The translations under genes and the position numbers were made by a program. DNA of 27,466 nt. Source: a virus. The notes below the pieces were generated by a model that ran no database searches, was not told the origin of the DNA, and worked only from the letters and a program-made list of their open reading frames with translations. Of the stretch, positions 7,656-16,585 are shown one piece after another; position 1 is the stretch's first letter; the number at the start of each line of letters is the position of its first letter. Location: positions 1-27,466 of the IMG/VR virus record IMGVR_UViG_3300031521_000305; one strand, given 5' to 3'.

Positions 7656-9874
7656 TGGCAGATCAAAAAAGAATAGCTCCTGATGCTATACAAACCGGTC
7701 AGCTTGTACCTGAAGCAGCCCCTACAGATACTAAGGTGCAATATCAACCTAGAGCTGTAGCACAGCCTGATTTGACACAAGCTAAAACAATGATAGATAC
7801 TGCTGAGGGTGTATTAAAATTCTCTCAAGGTGCTTTAGCATTTGATAATGTATTGAGAACACAAGCAGTAGATACAGCTACAACAGCTTATGATATGACA
7901 GAGGCTAATGCTTCTAATAAAAAAGATTGGAAAGATGTATCACAAAACTTACATGGGATGGCTAAATGGAATCCTTATGTACAAGATTCATATAAATCAC
8001 TTGTAGCTAAAGATGTTTTTGAAAAAGGTATTTTAACCTTAGAAGGAACACCAAACTTAGAAACTAAATCTCCACAAGAAGTGGAAAAGATGGTTACAGA
8101 TATTAAAAAAGGTATCTATGGTGAGTTAAATGAATCAGGATTACAACCTTCTAATTATGAAAAATATGTTAGTAGCTTTGATGATTATGTTGCAGGTAAA
8201 CTACAGAAACATGCTTCAGCTAATGCTGAGTATGTCTATACAAAATTAGCAATACCTAAAATGTCACATCAAGCTGGTTTAGATCTTATTAATGGGAACT
8301 ATTCAACAGATCCTATTGAAAAAGAACAACAAATGACTGCATCTTTGCAGAAAACAGTTGATAATCTTAATTCTACTGGTGTTCCAATAACGGATCAAGC
8401 TTTAATACTTAAATCAGCACTTCACCAATATATTGGATATGATCCAACTGGTGCTAAAGAATCTCAAATTATGTCAGCTATGGCTAATGTAAAACTAGGA
8501 GATGCTCAACCTCAAGAAGTTGTAGCTCCTGCTACTGCTGATGATGCTAAAGAAGCTACACCGATTAGTGCTGATGGAACTGAATCAACAACCCCTGTAG
8601 ATGCTACTTTGCAAACTGGTGTAACAAAACCAGCTACAAAAACTAATAGCTTATCTATATTTGACATTGATCCTACTTTTAGAGATACATTACATAATGA
8701 TATAAAAGCAGCTAAAGATGAAATATATGAAGATAAGGTAAGAGATTATAACTATAAGGAATTGGATAAAAAAATCAAAGTTGAAGATGCTTTAACAGAA
8801 CTTGTTAAACTTCAAATGTCTTTTGGAAACAATCCTACACCTCAACAACAACAACAATTAAAATCAATGGCTGTGACACTAACTCAACAAGGTGGACTAT
8901 ATACAGAATATGGTAATCTGCTTGGTTCATTGAATACTGTGTCAGGTCAACAATCTAACTTACTATCATCAAATACAGATGCAAATACTTATAATAGATT
9001 AATGATAAAAGCTTATGATAAAACTCTTACAAAGGGAGATATTTTAAGTGGAATGAATAATGGATTATTGAGTTCTGCTTCAGCTAAAGATTTAATGGGA
9101 ATGAGAGAAGGTAATATAAAAGAGGGTGAACAAGATGCTTATGCAATAGCTAATGTTTATTCTAAAGGTGTTGATACTTATTTAACATCTCCTGAAGGTA
9201 AAAGAATGACTCCTGAATCTGTTTCTCAAATAGAAAATGAACGTAATCAGGCTATGGTTGAAGTTATAAAAACAAAAGATTATAAAAAATTCAATACCAA
9301 GATGGAAAAATTATATACACTGGCTCCAAAACTTGAACAAATGAAGACACAACAAAAAGGTACTGTACAAAAAATAGTAACAACCGGAAAACCTGTAAAA
9401 GGTGCTAATGATGAATATTTAATTAAAAAACTTAATTTTGTACAACCTCAAAGTATTACTTCAAAAGGTTCTCAATATAAATATACAAATGATACAAAAA
9501 TAACTTCATACGTAGGTCAAAGAGTTGCACCAAAAGCTGGTGCTTCAACATGGCACAAAGGATATGATGTAGCTGCTCCTGAAGGTTCTTTGATTAAAAA
9601 TAAAATAGGGAATGGTAAAGTAAGTGCAATGGGCTATGAAAAAGGCTGGGGAAACTATATTGTAATTGATTATGGTAACAATAGACAAGCTTTATATGGT
9701 CACTTATCTGCTTATAAAAAGGGAATAGGTGTTGGTTCAACTGTACGAACTAATGATACATTTGGCTTTGTTGGACACAGTGGAAATACTACTGGAAATG
9801 AAGTACACACAGAGTTTTGGAAAAATTATACAATAGTTAATGCAACGGACTATTTTAAAGGGAGTAATATTTAA
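7655..9874 (+). CDS. Internal virion protein C, T7 gp15-like, with C-terminal M23 peptidase-like domain
   Basis: A 739-aa core/ejection protein in the T7 gene 15 position (gp15 747 aa). Most of the protein is helical and polar, with an acidic Ala/Thr/Pro linker around residues 285-330. The last 120 residues look like an M23 (LytM-type) peptidoglycan endopeptidase: H634-KGY-D638 fits HxxxD, YGH683LS fits the next conserved His, and GHSGNTTGNEVHTEF (716-720 EVHTE) fits the usual HxH motif. The first His of HxH is Glu716 here; the second, H718, is kept. In T7 the wall-cutting domain is a transglycosylase in gp16, which I do not see in the gp16-like protein below, so wall cleavage during DNA entry appears to have moved to this protein. 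Whether the Glu variant is catalytic is open. Confidence 0.85.
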   Translation: MADQKRIAPDAIQTGQLVPEAAPTDTKVQYQPRAVAQPDLTQAKTMIDTAEGVLKFSQGALAFDNVLRTQAVDTATTAYDMTEANASNKKDWKDVSQNLHGMAKWNPYVQDSYKSLVAKDVFEKGILTLEGTPNLETKSPQEVEKMVTDIKKGIYGELNESGLQPSNYEKYVSSFDDYVAGKLQKHASANAEYVYTKLAIPKMSHQAGLDLINGNYSTDPIEKEQQMTASLQKTVDNLNSTGVPITDQALILKSALHQYIGYDPTGAKESQIMSAMANVKLGDAQPQEVVAPATADDAKEATPISADGTESTTPVDATLQTGVTKPATKTNSLSIFDIDPTFRDTLHNDIKAAKDEIYEDKVRDYNYKELDKKIKVEDALTELVKLQMSFGNNPTPQQQQQLKSMAVTLTQQGGLYTEYGNLLGSLNTVSGQQSNLLSSNTDANTYNRLMIKAYDKTLTKGDILSGMNNGLLSSASAKDLMGMREGNIKEGEQDAYAIANVYSKGVDTYLTSPEGKRMTPESVSQIENERNQAMVEVIKTKDYKKFNTKMEKLYTLAPKLEQMKTQQKGTVQKIVTTGKPVKGANDEYLIKKLNFVQPQSITSKGSQYKYTNDTKITSYVGQRVAPKAGASTWHKGYDVAAPEGSLIKNKIGNGKVSAMGYEKGWGNYIVIDYGNNRQALYGHLSAYKKGIGVGSTVRTNDTFGFVGHSGNTTGNEVHTEFWKNYTIVNATDYFKGSNI

Positions 9875-12800
9875 TGGATAATGAACAAAGAACACTAGGC
9901 TACACTGATAAAGAGTGGCAGGACTTTGAAAATGCTCAACCGCTAACACAAGAACAAACTAATCAATTAGGGATTGCAGAACCTATAGGACAAACTCAGG
10001 ATGTTAAACCTCAAGAGGCTAATCCTAATCCTAGATCTGTAATGCCTAATGTACAACCGGTACAAGAACAAGCAGGATCTAAAAAACCTAATATGGCTTT
10101 AGATGTTGTAGGTTCAATCGGACAAGGTATGGTTGATGGTGTTCAAGATTCAATTAATGGTATGGATGTATTTAACAAAATACCTGAACTTAACTATACA
10201 TTATATAAACCACAAACACAAGTTGGTGATGTTACAAAAACATTAACAAAATATCTTACCGCAGGAGCTTTATTTATTGCACCGACAGGTAGAATAGGTA
10301 CAGCTCTTAAAGGTATAAAAGGCTTAGAGATGGCTGGTGCTGCACTTGAAGGTGCTGAATTATTTAAAACAGCTGAAGGTGCTAGTAAACTTGCAAAGGC
10401 AGGAGCAGCAATAGGTAATATTACCATTGGCAACAGTGCCAAGAACTTTATTGGTATGACTGCTGCTGATTACTTTGCATACACACCTGAAGATGGTCAC
10501 TTAGCTGATACAATTCAGGCTTATCCTCAACTACAAAACCCTTTAACAGAGTTTCTATCTGCTAAGGCTGATGATACAATAGTAGAGGCTAAATTAAAGA
10601 ATGTTATTGAGGGATTAATATTATCTCCTGTAGCTGGTTTAGTTTCTCATGGTCTTGGTAAAATAGCTGGTGCTACAGTTGAAAAACTCAAAGGTGCTAA
10701 AGCTGTAGCTAATGCTGCAACTGAAGAAGAAATTAAAGCCGGATTACAGACAAGTGCTAATGCTGATATTGTTTTAGATAACTTTAATAAAAATACTGAT
10801 ATATTAAAAACAATTGAAGAATCAGCAGATCAAGCTGATGAACTTGGTTTGGATCCTCATGAATTATTGAGAGATAAACTACCAACAGACCAGCTAGAAG
10901 AAGCTGATAAATTACTTACAGCACATCAAAATGGGGATTCATTTCATGTTAATGATGATGGTTCTCTATCTATTGCTGTAACTAAATGGGAAGATGCTCA
11001 CAAAGTTAGCAAGGAAGAATACAAAACACAAATTCAAGAACCAATACAAGAAATGGACACTGCATTTAAACAAACGCTAGTTGATCGATCTGTGATTGGT
11101 GAGAATGAAGATGTATTTGCTAAACAAAAATCAATAAACAAAGTTGTTGATCACTACAAAGAAAAATGGGATATGCCTAATAAAGTAAATGTAGAAATGG
11201 TTGATGGACTTAAAAGTAAAGGTGAAGCTATTGAGGGTGTTACTAAATTTAATACTAAATCAAGTAACATCACAATTAAGATAGATCAAAACTCACCTAA
11301 TAAATATGCTGTTTTAAGATCTGAACTTGAACATGCTAGAGATTATGCTAAAGGAGATTATAAAAATCTACCTGAAGGTCAACATTTCTCAAGATATGAT
11401 GGTTCAAATGAAACGGAGATGGCTAGTGACTATTTACACAAGAAATCTACCTCAAAAGCAGTCAGAGATGGTGTTTTAGCACAACCTACAGAAGCCCCTG
11501 TATTGAAAGATACTCCTACTGAAGGTGTAAGTACACCAACAGGTGAAATAAAACCTCTTAAAGAGGCTCCTGTAGAGGCAAATCCTGAGCAATTACAACT
11601 AAATTTCACATCTACTGATGAATTAGCTGATGCTGTTGTGAGTGGTGCTGTAAAACCAAAAACTACTCAAGATATTGATAAACTTTTGGATGCTACAGCA
11701 AATATCACAAAATCTACTGAAGATGTTACTCAAAAAGGTAACAGAACATTCAAAGGATTAGCAAATGAAGGAGATCAAGTAGCTGTAGCGTTGGAAAAGA
11801 TAAAGAATGTTTATGGTGTTGATTCACCTGAATTTAAACAATCTCTAGCTTTAAATGATGCTCAACTAATTGAAAAAGTAGGAACAAGACAGGCTGCTAG
11901 AACTGAAATAATTGGTAGTTTAACTGATAAAATTAAAAATATTAGTGAAATAACTACCGATGAAGAAAAAGCTCAAACCATTGATTTACTTTATAACTTA
12001 ACTAAAACAGATAAAGTTGTAGGTTCTAAGATGGGTATGGTTCTTAATGAACGAAAATTAACTAATTCAGCATTGAAAAGCTTTGTTGAAGATGGTTTAA
12101 CATCTGATATGATTCAAAATGGTGATGTTTTAGCTAAACACTTAACAGAAAGCTTTAACAAAACACTGGAAAGCTTCTTTACAACTGGTAAAAATCCTTC
12201 TAGTAAAGAAATGGTACAGAAAATGTTACTTTCTATGAAAGAAGCTAAACAAATTCCTGATGAATTACTTAGAGATGTAAAATTCATGAAGAAAATAGAA
12301 TCTAGTATCATAGATATGAATAAAGTGGGTAGAGGATCACTATCAGAAGCTGAATTTGATGCTAAACTACAATCTAAATTTAAGAGTGCTTTATATTCTG
12401 ATATTTATGATGATGTAGCTGAAGCTTTAAAGTTAGCTGATCCTAGTGCTGATGCTCAAAAAGAAACATTAAAAACATTCTTTAACACAAAAGTTAGAGG
12501 ATACTATATAAACAACTTATTATCTTCTCCTGTAACCTCAATGAAAAACATCTTATCAGGATTTATCAATATGGCTTTAAATCCTATGACTAAAGCTGTT
12601 GCTGGTGCTACAAGTGATCAAAAACAACTTGTAACTGAAGCTGCTGATATGATGGCAGGTTATTTAAGAGGATTTAATGAATCCTTTAATCTTGGTGTGA
12701 GAGCATTTAAAGATGGTAAAGGTAAAATGGTTAGCTTTGGTAAAGATACCTTAGATATGAAAGAAATAACTGATGGCATGGCTAAAGTTTCTGATACTCC

Positions 12801-14433
12801 AAATAATATATTCAATATTATTGGTAATTGGACAGGTAAAGCCCTTGAGTTTCCTTCTAAATTCTTAGGTGCTACAGATGAAGCTATGACACAAATGAAT
12901 TATAGATCACTTGCTTATGCTAAGTCAATGAAAGCTGCTAGACAGGAATTTCAAAACTTAGGACAAGCTATTGATTCTGATACTTTGATGAATAGAGCTG
13001 AACAAATATTCAAGAATGAGATGTTTGATAAAGATGGAATCCCTATGGATACAGATTTATTATATGAATCTAAAAAAGGTATCTATCAAAACAATCTAAG
13101 TGGACAAATAACAGATAGAGCAACCGGCAATGACATGCAAATGGAACAAGCTGGTTTATTTATGAAATTTGGTAAAACACTTGAAGGTTTTGGTGAAGGT
13201 TTCAGATGGTTTATGCCATTTATCAGAACTCCTATGAACATTGGACAACAAACTTTAGATTATTCAGCTTTTGCTTTCCTTGATCCTGCAACACAGTATG
13301 CATTAAAACAAGGTGGTGAAGAAGCTGCTATGGCTAAAGCTAAAGTTATGATTGGTACAGGTGCTGTTTTAAGTTCTGTTATGTTAGGTACTTCAGGTAA
13401 AATTACAGGAAGTTTACCAACAGATAAGCAAGAAGCTAAGGCATTACTTGCTTCAGGATGGCAACCATATTCAATTGTTGGTAAGGATGCTGAAGGTAAT
13501 ACAACTTATACTTCTTATCAAGGTCTTGAACCAATTGCTACATTCTTAGGTATTGGTGCTGATTTTGCATCTGCTGCTGGAAATATGGCACAAGGTGATT
13601 TTAATAAAGCAGCTAACAGAGCATTAAGCTCAATTGTGTTAAACCTAACAAACAAAACTTATCTATCTCAGGTTGTGGGGCAGTTAGAGATATTAAACGT
13701 AACTTCAGCTGAGGATATGACTGGTAAAATACAGAAAACACTTGGTAGAACTGCTAAAGGTTTCTTACCTTTATCCGGTGGTCTTACTTGGCTTGAGAAT
13801 ACTGGTGAACTTAAAAACACTAGAAACTTCTTAGATGTTGCTAAAAATAATTATCCATTCTTGGATGCTATTGGTAATCCTATTGAACCTAAAAGAAATG
13901 CTTTTGGAGAAATTGAGAAAGCTTATTTAGTTAAAACAGGATTCAGACAATTGAAACAAGGTCATGAACCTGAAGATATGGAATTATCAAGATTGGCTGA
14001 ACAAGGCTATACACCTATAACACAAAAAGTAAATCTTGTTGATAACATAAATCTTACTGATTATAGGGATCCACAGACTAAGCAATCAGCTCAGGACAAA
14101 ATAACTGAATCTATGGGAACTGTTACTATTGGTGGCAGAACACTTAGAGAAGCTATTAGAGATACTGTTAAGACTGCTTATTATCAAGGACTTCCTGATG
14201 GTGTCAATGAAGATGAAGATCAATTAAAACAATCAAAAAGAAAAGAACTTAATAGTGTTTTCAGAGAATATTTAGAAGCTTCTCGTGATGATGTTGTAAG
14301 ATCTAACAATTTTATTGATAAAGCTGGAATAAATCTTCAACAAGCTAAAACAGAATGGGATAGAAGTAAATATATAAATTACAGACAACAGGGTATGTCC
14401 GGCACTGCTGAACAACTTAATAGTTTGTTTTAA
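9874..14433 (+). CDS. Internal virion protein D, T7 gp16-like, without transglycosylase domain
   Basis: A giant 1519-aa ejection protein (T7 gp16 1318 aa) that would line the channel across the periplasm and inner membrane and help pull DNA in. Residues 1-60 are Gln/Pro-rich. About 75-270 hold Ala/Gly-rich hydrophobic helices (LTAGALFIAPTGRIGTALKG; NVIEGLILSPVAGLVSHG), good candidates for membrane insertion. The C-terminal half has features known from gp16-like proteins: NNLLSSPVTSMKNILSGF, FRWFMPFIRTPMNIGQQTL, FLPLSGGLTWLENTG and DAIGNPIEPKRNAFGEIE. I see no lysozyme-like catalytic region at the N-terminus. The start overlaps the gp15-like stop as TAATG. Confidence 0.9.
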   Translation: MDNEQRTLGYTDKEWQDFENAQPLTQEQTNQLGIAEPIGQTQDVKPQEANPNPRSVMPNVQPVQEQAGSKKPNMALDVVGSIGQGMVDGVQDSINGMDVFNKIPELNYTLYKPQTQVGDVTKTLTKYLTAGALFIAPTGRIGTALKGIKGLEMAGAALEGAELFKTAEGASKLAKAGAAIGNITIGNSAKNFIGMTAADYFAYTPEDGHLADTIQAYPQLQNPLTEFLSAKADDTIVEAKLKNVIEGLILSPVAGLVSHGLGKIAGATVEKLKGAKAVANAATEEEIKAGLQTSANADIVLDNFNKNTDILKTIEESADQADELGLDPHELLRDKLPTDQLEEADKLLTAHQNGDSFHVNDDGSLSIAVTKWEDAHKVSKEEYKTQIQEPIQEMDTAFKQTLVDRSVIGENEDVFAKQKSINKVVDHYKEKWDMPNKVNVEMVDGLKSKGEAIEGVTKFNTKSSNITIKIDQNSPNKYAVLRSELEHARDYAKGDYKNLPEGQHFSRYDGSNETEMASDYLHKKSTSKAVRDGVLAQPTEAPVLKDTPTEGVSTPTGEIKPLKEAPVEANPEQLQLNFTSTDELADAVVSGAVKPKTTQDIDKLLDATANITKSTEDVTQKGNRTFKGLANEGDQVAVALEKIKNVYGVDSPEFKQSLALNDAQLIEKVGTRQAARTEIIGSLTDKIKNISEITTDEEKAQTIDLLYNLTKTDKVVGSKMGMVLNERKLTNSALKSFVEDGLTSDMIQNGDVLAKHLTESFNKTLESFFTTGKNPSSKEMVQKMLLSMKEAKQIPDELLRDVKFMKKIESSIIDMNKVGRGSLSEAEFDAKLQSKFKSALYSDIYDDVAEALKLADPSADAQKETLKTFFNTKVRGYYINNLLSSPVTSMKNILSGFINMALNPMTKAVAGATSDQKQLVTEAADMMAGYLRGFNESFNLGVRAFKDGKGKMVSFGKDTLDMKEITDGMAKVSDTPNNIFNIIGNWTGKALEFPSKFLGATDEAMTQMNYRSLAYAKSMKAARQEFQNLGQAIDSDTLMNRAEQIFKNEMFDKDGIPMDTDLLYESKKGIYQNNLSGQITDRATGNDMQMEQAGLFMKFGKTLEGFGEGFRWFMPFIRTPMNIGQQTLDYSAFAFLDPATQYALKQGGEEAAMAKAKVMIGTGAVLSSVMLGTSGKITGSLPTDKQEAKALLASGWQPYSIVGKDAEGNTTYTSYQGLEPIATFLGIGADFASAAGNMAQGDFNKAANRALSSIVLNLTNKTYLSQVVGQLEILNVTSAEDMTGKIQKTLGRTAKGFLPLSGGLTWLENTGELKNTRNFLDVAKNNYPFLDAIGNPIEPKRNAFGEIEKAYLVKTGFRQLKQGHEPEDMELSRLAEQGYTPITQKVNLVDNINLTDYRDPQTKQSAQDKITESMGTVTIGGRTLREAIRDTVKTAYYQGLPDGVNEDEDQLKQSKRKELNSVFREYLEASRDDVVRSNNFIDKAGINLQQAKTEWDRSKYINYRQQGMSGTAEQLNSLF

Positions 14434-14456
14434 TACAAAATAAATAAAGGAAAAAT

Positions 14457-16088
14457 ATGAGTTTAGCAAAATATTCTACTACATATAATTCAGGGGATCC
14501 GATTTTTCAGATCCCTTTTCCTTATATTAAAAAGGATTATATTGAAGTATATATAAATGGAACACAAACAACTGCTTTTAGTTGGTTAAATGAAGGCTCA
14601 ATAAGACTTGATGTTAATCCTGTAAGTGGTTCAAAAGTTTTAATTAAAAGAAATACAAATAAAATAACTAGGGATGTAGTTTTTACAAACCTAACTATAT
14701 TGGATAAAGATAGTCAAAATATATCAGCAGAACAAGTATTTCACATGGTTCAAGAGGATTTTGACAATAACGAAGATTTTGTTAAAATAACAAGCACAGT
14801 TTCTGATAGTTTGGCTGAAATTGCAGATCAAGTAGTTGTAGCAACTGAAAAAGTAACTGAAGCAGAAGCTGCTGCTGATACTGCAACGACTCAAGCTAAC
14901 CTTGCTGTAACTAAAGCACAAGAGGCTGTAGCTTCAGCTGCTAGTTTATCAGATGGAACAGAAACTATTAAAGGTAGAGTTAGATATTCTACATCTGTGG
15001 AAGCATTGGCTGGAACAAATGATGATTCAACAATGACTCCTTTGAAAACAAAAGCATTCATGGATTATATGGATTTAATTTGGCATAATACAAAAGCTGA
15101 ATATAAAGATTTTCTCATTTCAGGTTCTACAAAATCAGCAATCAAAATAAGAAAAAATACATATATTAAATGTAATTTATCAAACAAAGATTATAAACTA
15201 AGACAGCTTGTAGATTTAGAGTTTGATGCTATTGCAAAGCTTGATACTGGAACAGCACTTGTTGCAGCTAAAGATTATTCAGTCTATTTAATTGAAAATG
15301 CAGCTAGTAATAATGGATTAGATTTTAAAGTATCTTTAAATGGTACATATCCAACAGGGTACACAGCGATTAACTCATATAAGATTGGTGGATTCCATAC
15401 TTTATGTGTAGCTGTTACTTCTGCAAATGCTCCGGCATTGGTTGATACTAACCTTTGGGCTTCACATCCTGCGATTGGATACAATGCTGGTGATATTATC
15501 CCTAATTCAATTTGGACTTTACTTCATAGACCTATTTCAAACCCTAATGGTATGGCTTATGTTGATAAAATCAATTTATGGGTGGATATTTATTTACAAA
15601 GTGGAACTGGATTATTAACTGCTTCTGCTTTTGGTGCTACAACAACTGATACAAGAACTCAAATTCAACATCAATGGGATATGGCTTTAGTAAATAAGAA
15701 ACTTGCTACTGATAACAACTTCTTAGTCTTTGCTGAAGGTTCAAATCAGAAAACAAATATATTTGGATCTGTTGATGTTGTTACAACTGGTGGACACTTA
15801 GATACATCCAGTAAACGTATGATCTCAGGATATTTCATTGAAGATTGCTGTGGATTCCTATGGCAATGGCTAGATGAAATTGCTGCTAATGGTGGTTCAG
15901 GATGGGTTGCTTATGGTGATGAAGCCACAAGAGGTCAATCTTATGGAATGCCTTATTGTCTTTTGGCGGGTCGTGCTTGGGATGGTGCTACTTCTTGCGG
16001 TTCTCGGTCTCGTAATGGTAATGCTGTGCGTTCTGCTGTTGATGCTAGTTTCGGCGGTCGTGGTGTGAGCCTTTCAATGTTTAAATAA
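14457..16088 (+). CDS. Tail fibre protein: T7 gp17-type N-terminus, DGR-diversified lectin-like C-terminus
   Basis: Host-binding fibre of 543 aa. Residues 1-150 match the T7 gp17 anchor: YSTTYNSGDPIFQIPFPYIKKDYIEVYING, and the segment around AEQVFHMVQEDFDNNEDF. An Ala/Thr/Glu coiled coil (about 125-165) leads to a beta-rich shaft. The last ~90 residues (FLWQWLDEIAANGGSGWVAY..., GMPYCLLAGRAWDGATSCGSRS, GGRGVSLSMFK) look like the C-type-lectin/formylglycine-type fold found in DGR target proteins. Residues 501-537 are encoded by the variable repeat. Residues changed relative to the template through adenine positions include A507, G510, G515, R517, A523, A527, D529, S531, F532 and G534. It is translated from a ribosome site at 14448-14453. 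Confidence 0.9.
   Translation: MSLAKYSTTYNSGDPIFQIPFPYIKKDYIEVYINGTQTTAFSWLNEGSIRLDVNPVSGSKVLIKRNTNKITRDVVFTNLTILDKDSQNISAEQVFHMVQEDFDNNEDFVKITSTVSDSLAEIADQVVVATEKVTEAEAAADTATTQANLAVTKAQEAVASAASLSDGTETIKGRVRYSTSVEALAGTNDDSTMTPLKTKAFMDYMDLIWHNTKAEYKDFLISGSTKSAIKIRKNTYIKCNLSNKDYKLRQLVDLEFDAIAKLDTGTALVAAKDYSVYLIENAASNNGLDFKVSLNGTYPTGYTAINSYKIGGFHTLCVAVTSANAPALVDTNLWASHPAIGYNAGDIIPNSIWTLLHRPISNPNGMAYVDKINLWVDIYLQSGTGLLTASAFGATTTDTRTQIQHQWDMALVNKKLATDNNFLVFAEGSNQKTNIFGSVDVVTTGGHLDTSSKRMISGYFIEDCCGFLWQWLDEIAANGGSGWVAYGDEATRGQSYGMPYCLLAGRAWDGATSCGSRSRNGNAVRSAVDASFGGRGVSLSMFK
15958..16068 (+). repeat. DGR variable repeat (VR) at the 3' end of the tail-fibre gene
   Basis: 111 nt alignable without gaps to the template repeat at 16132-16242 (offset 174). 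There are 17 differences. Sixteen are at template adenines (13 A to G, 2 A to C, 1 A to T) and one is G in the template versus C here (15972). The last 12 bases, 16057-16068, are identical to the template end and would serve as the initiation-of-homology part. Unlike the Bordetella phage system, I see no GC-rich hairpin just downstream; the following bases are AT-rich. Confidence 0.93.
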
Positions 16089-16104
16089 TTAATAAATAAA
16101 ATTC

Positions 16105-16305
16105 AGGTTATGAGTTATGTAAAAAAAGACAGTCTTTTAGCAGGTGGTAATTGGGATAATGCTACTTCTTGCAGTTCTCAGTCTCGTAATGGTAATAATG
16201 TACGTTCTACTGTTAATGCTAATATCGGCAGTCGTGGTGTGATACGGATACTCTGCGAATACTTAGCAATATTCGTAGGAGTTTATTTGGCTGAACTCAT
16301 AACCT
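16105..16305 (+). ncRNA. Candidate structured DGR template RNA, closed by a 12-bp stem
   Basis: The template repeat lies inside a larger inverted repeat: AGGTTATGAGTT (16105-16116) is perfectly complementary to AACTCATAACCT (16294-16305). Between the template end and the closing arm, 16252-16261 pairs with 16270-16279 over 10 bp (two G-U pairs) around an 8-nt loop. This gives a 201-nt RNA with the template in an open region, a 3' hairpin and a terminal stem. Known DGR template RNAs need a spacer 3' of the template for cDNA synthesis; the hairpin is in that place. Promoter and ends of such an RNA are not identifiable; it may be processed from the late transcript. Confidence 0.6.
16132..16242 (+). 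repeat. DGR template repeat (TR)
   Basis: 111 nt with 25 adenines, of which 16 differ in the variable repeat. Many adenines lie in AAT codons when read in the fibre frame, the usual design that lets one template codon yield many amino acids. The template keeps an open frame in the fibre register (AGGNWDNATSC, then SSQSRNGNNV), but as non-coding template this is expected from its origin as a fibre copy. It begins 63 bases past the fibre stop codon. Confidence 0.93.
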
Positions 16306-16378
16306 TGTCCTTGGGGCAAAATACAAAACTCAATGGAGTGTAGATTCTTATTAGTAAAGCAATTGAAAGTGAGAGGAT

Positions 16379-16585
16379 TTGGTAAGGAAAAGAACAGCAA
16401 CAAGAGTTAAAAAGAGACTTCCAGCTTTAGTTAGGAAGTTTAAAAATGAGGAACTATCTCAGGATAGATTCAGATCTTGCATTGAATCCACACTTGGTTG
16501 GATTAAGTGGGCTGATACTCATAATTTCCAACTAAAAACAAAACTATTAGAAATGAAAGAAATGGCATATAGTCAGGAGAAATAA
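16379..16585 (+). pseudogene. Probable C-terminal remnant of the DGR reverse transcriptase
   Basis: A 68-aa basic ORF directly after the template RNA, where a DGR reverse transcriptase of roughly 300-400 aa is expected. The sequence LVRKRTATRVKKRLPALVRKF, then EELSQDRFRSCIESTLGWIKWADTHN, fits the tail of group-II-like/DGR RTs: a basic RxxxRLxxL helix, an acidic turn, then a helix with a SxLGxxKxADT motif. None of the catalytic palm (YxDD or the DGR-type variant) can fit in the about 135 bases between the template and this ORF. The start is unclear: TTG at 16379 has GAGAGG too close to be ideal, and a stop codon lies just upstream in frame. The ORF itself is intact and its TAA abuts the next ATG, so a retained short protein is an alternative to a decaying remnant. 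Confidence 0.55.

Noticed and set aside
16110-16343. 77-aa ORF spanning the template repeat as a protein-coding gene
   Set aside because: No adequate ribosome site, and the open frame is explained by the template being a copy of the fibre coding sequence; recorded only as a low-interest observation.
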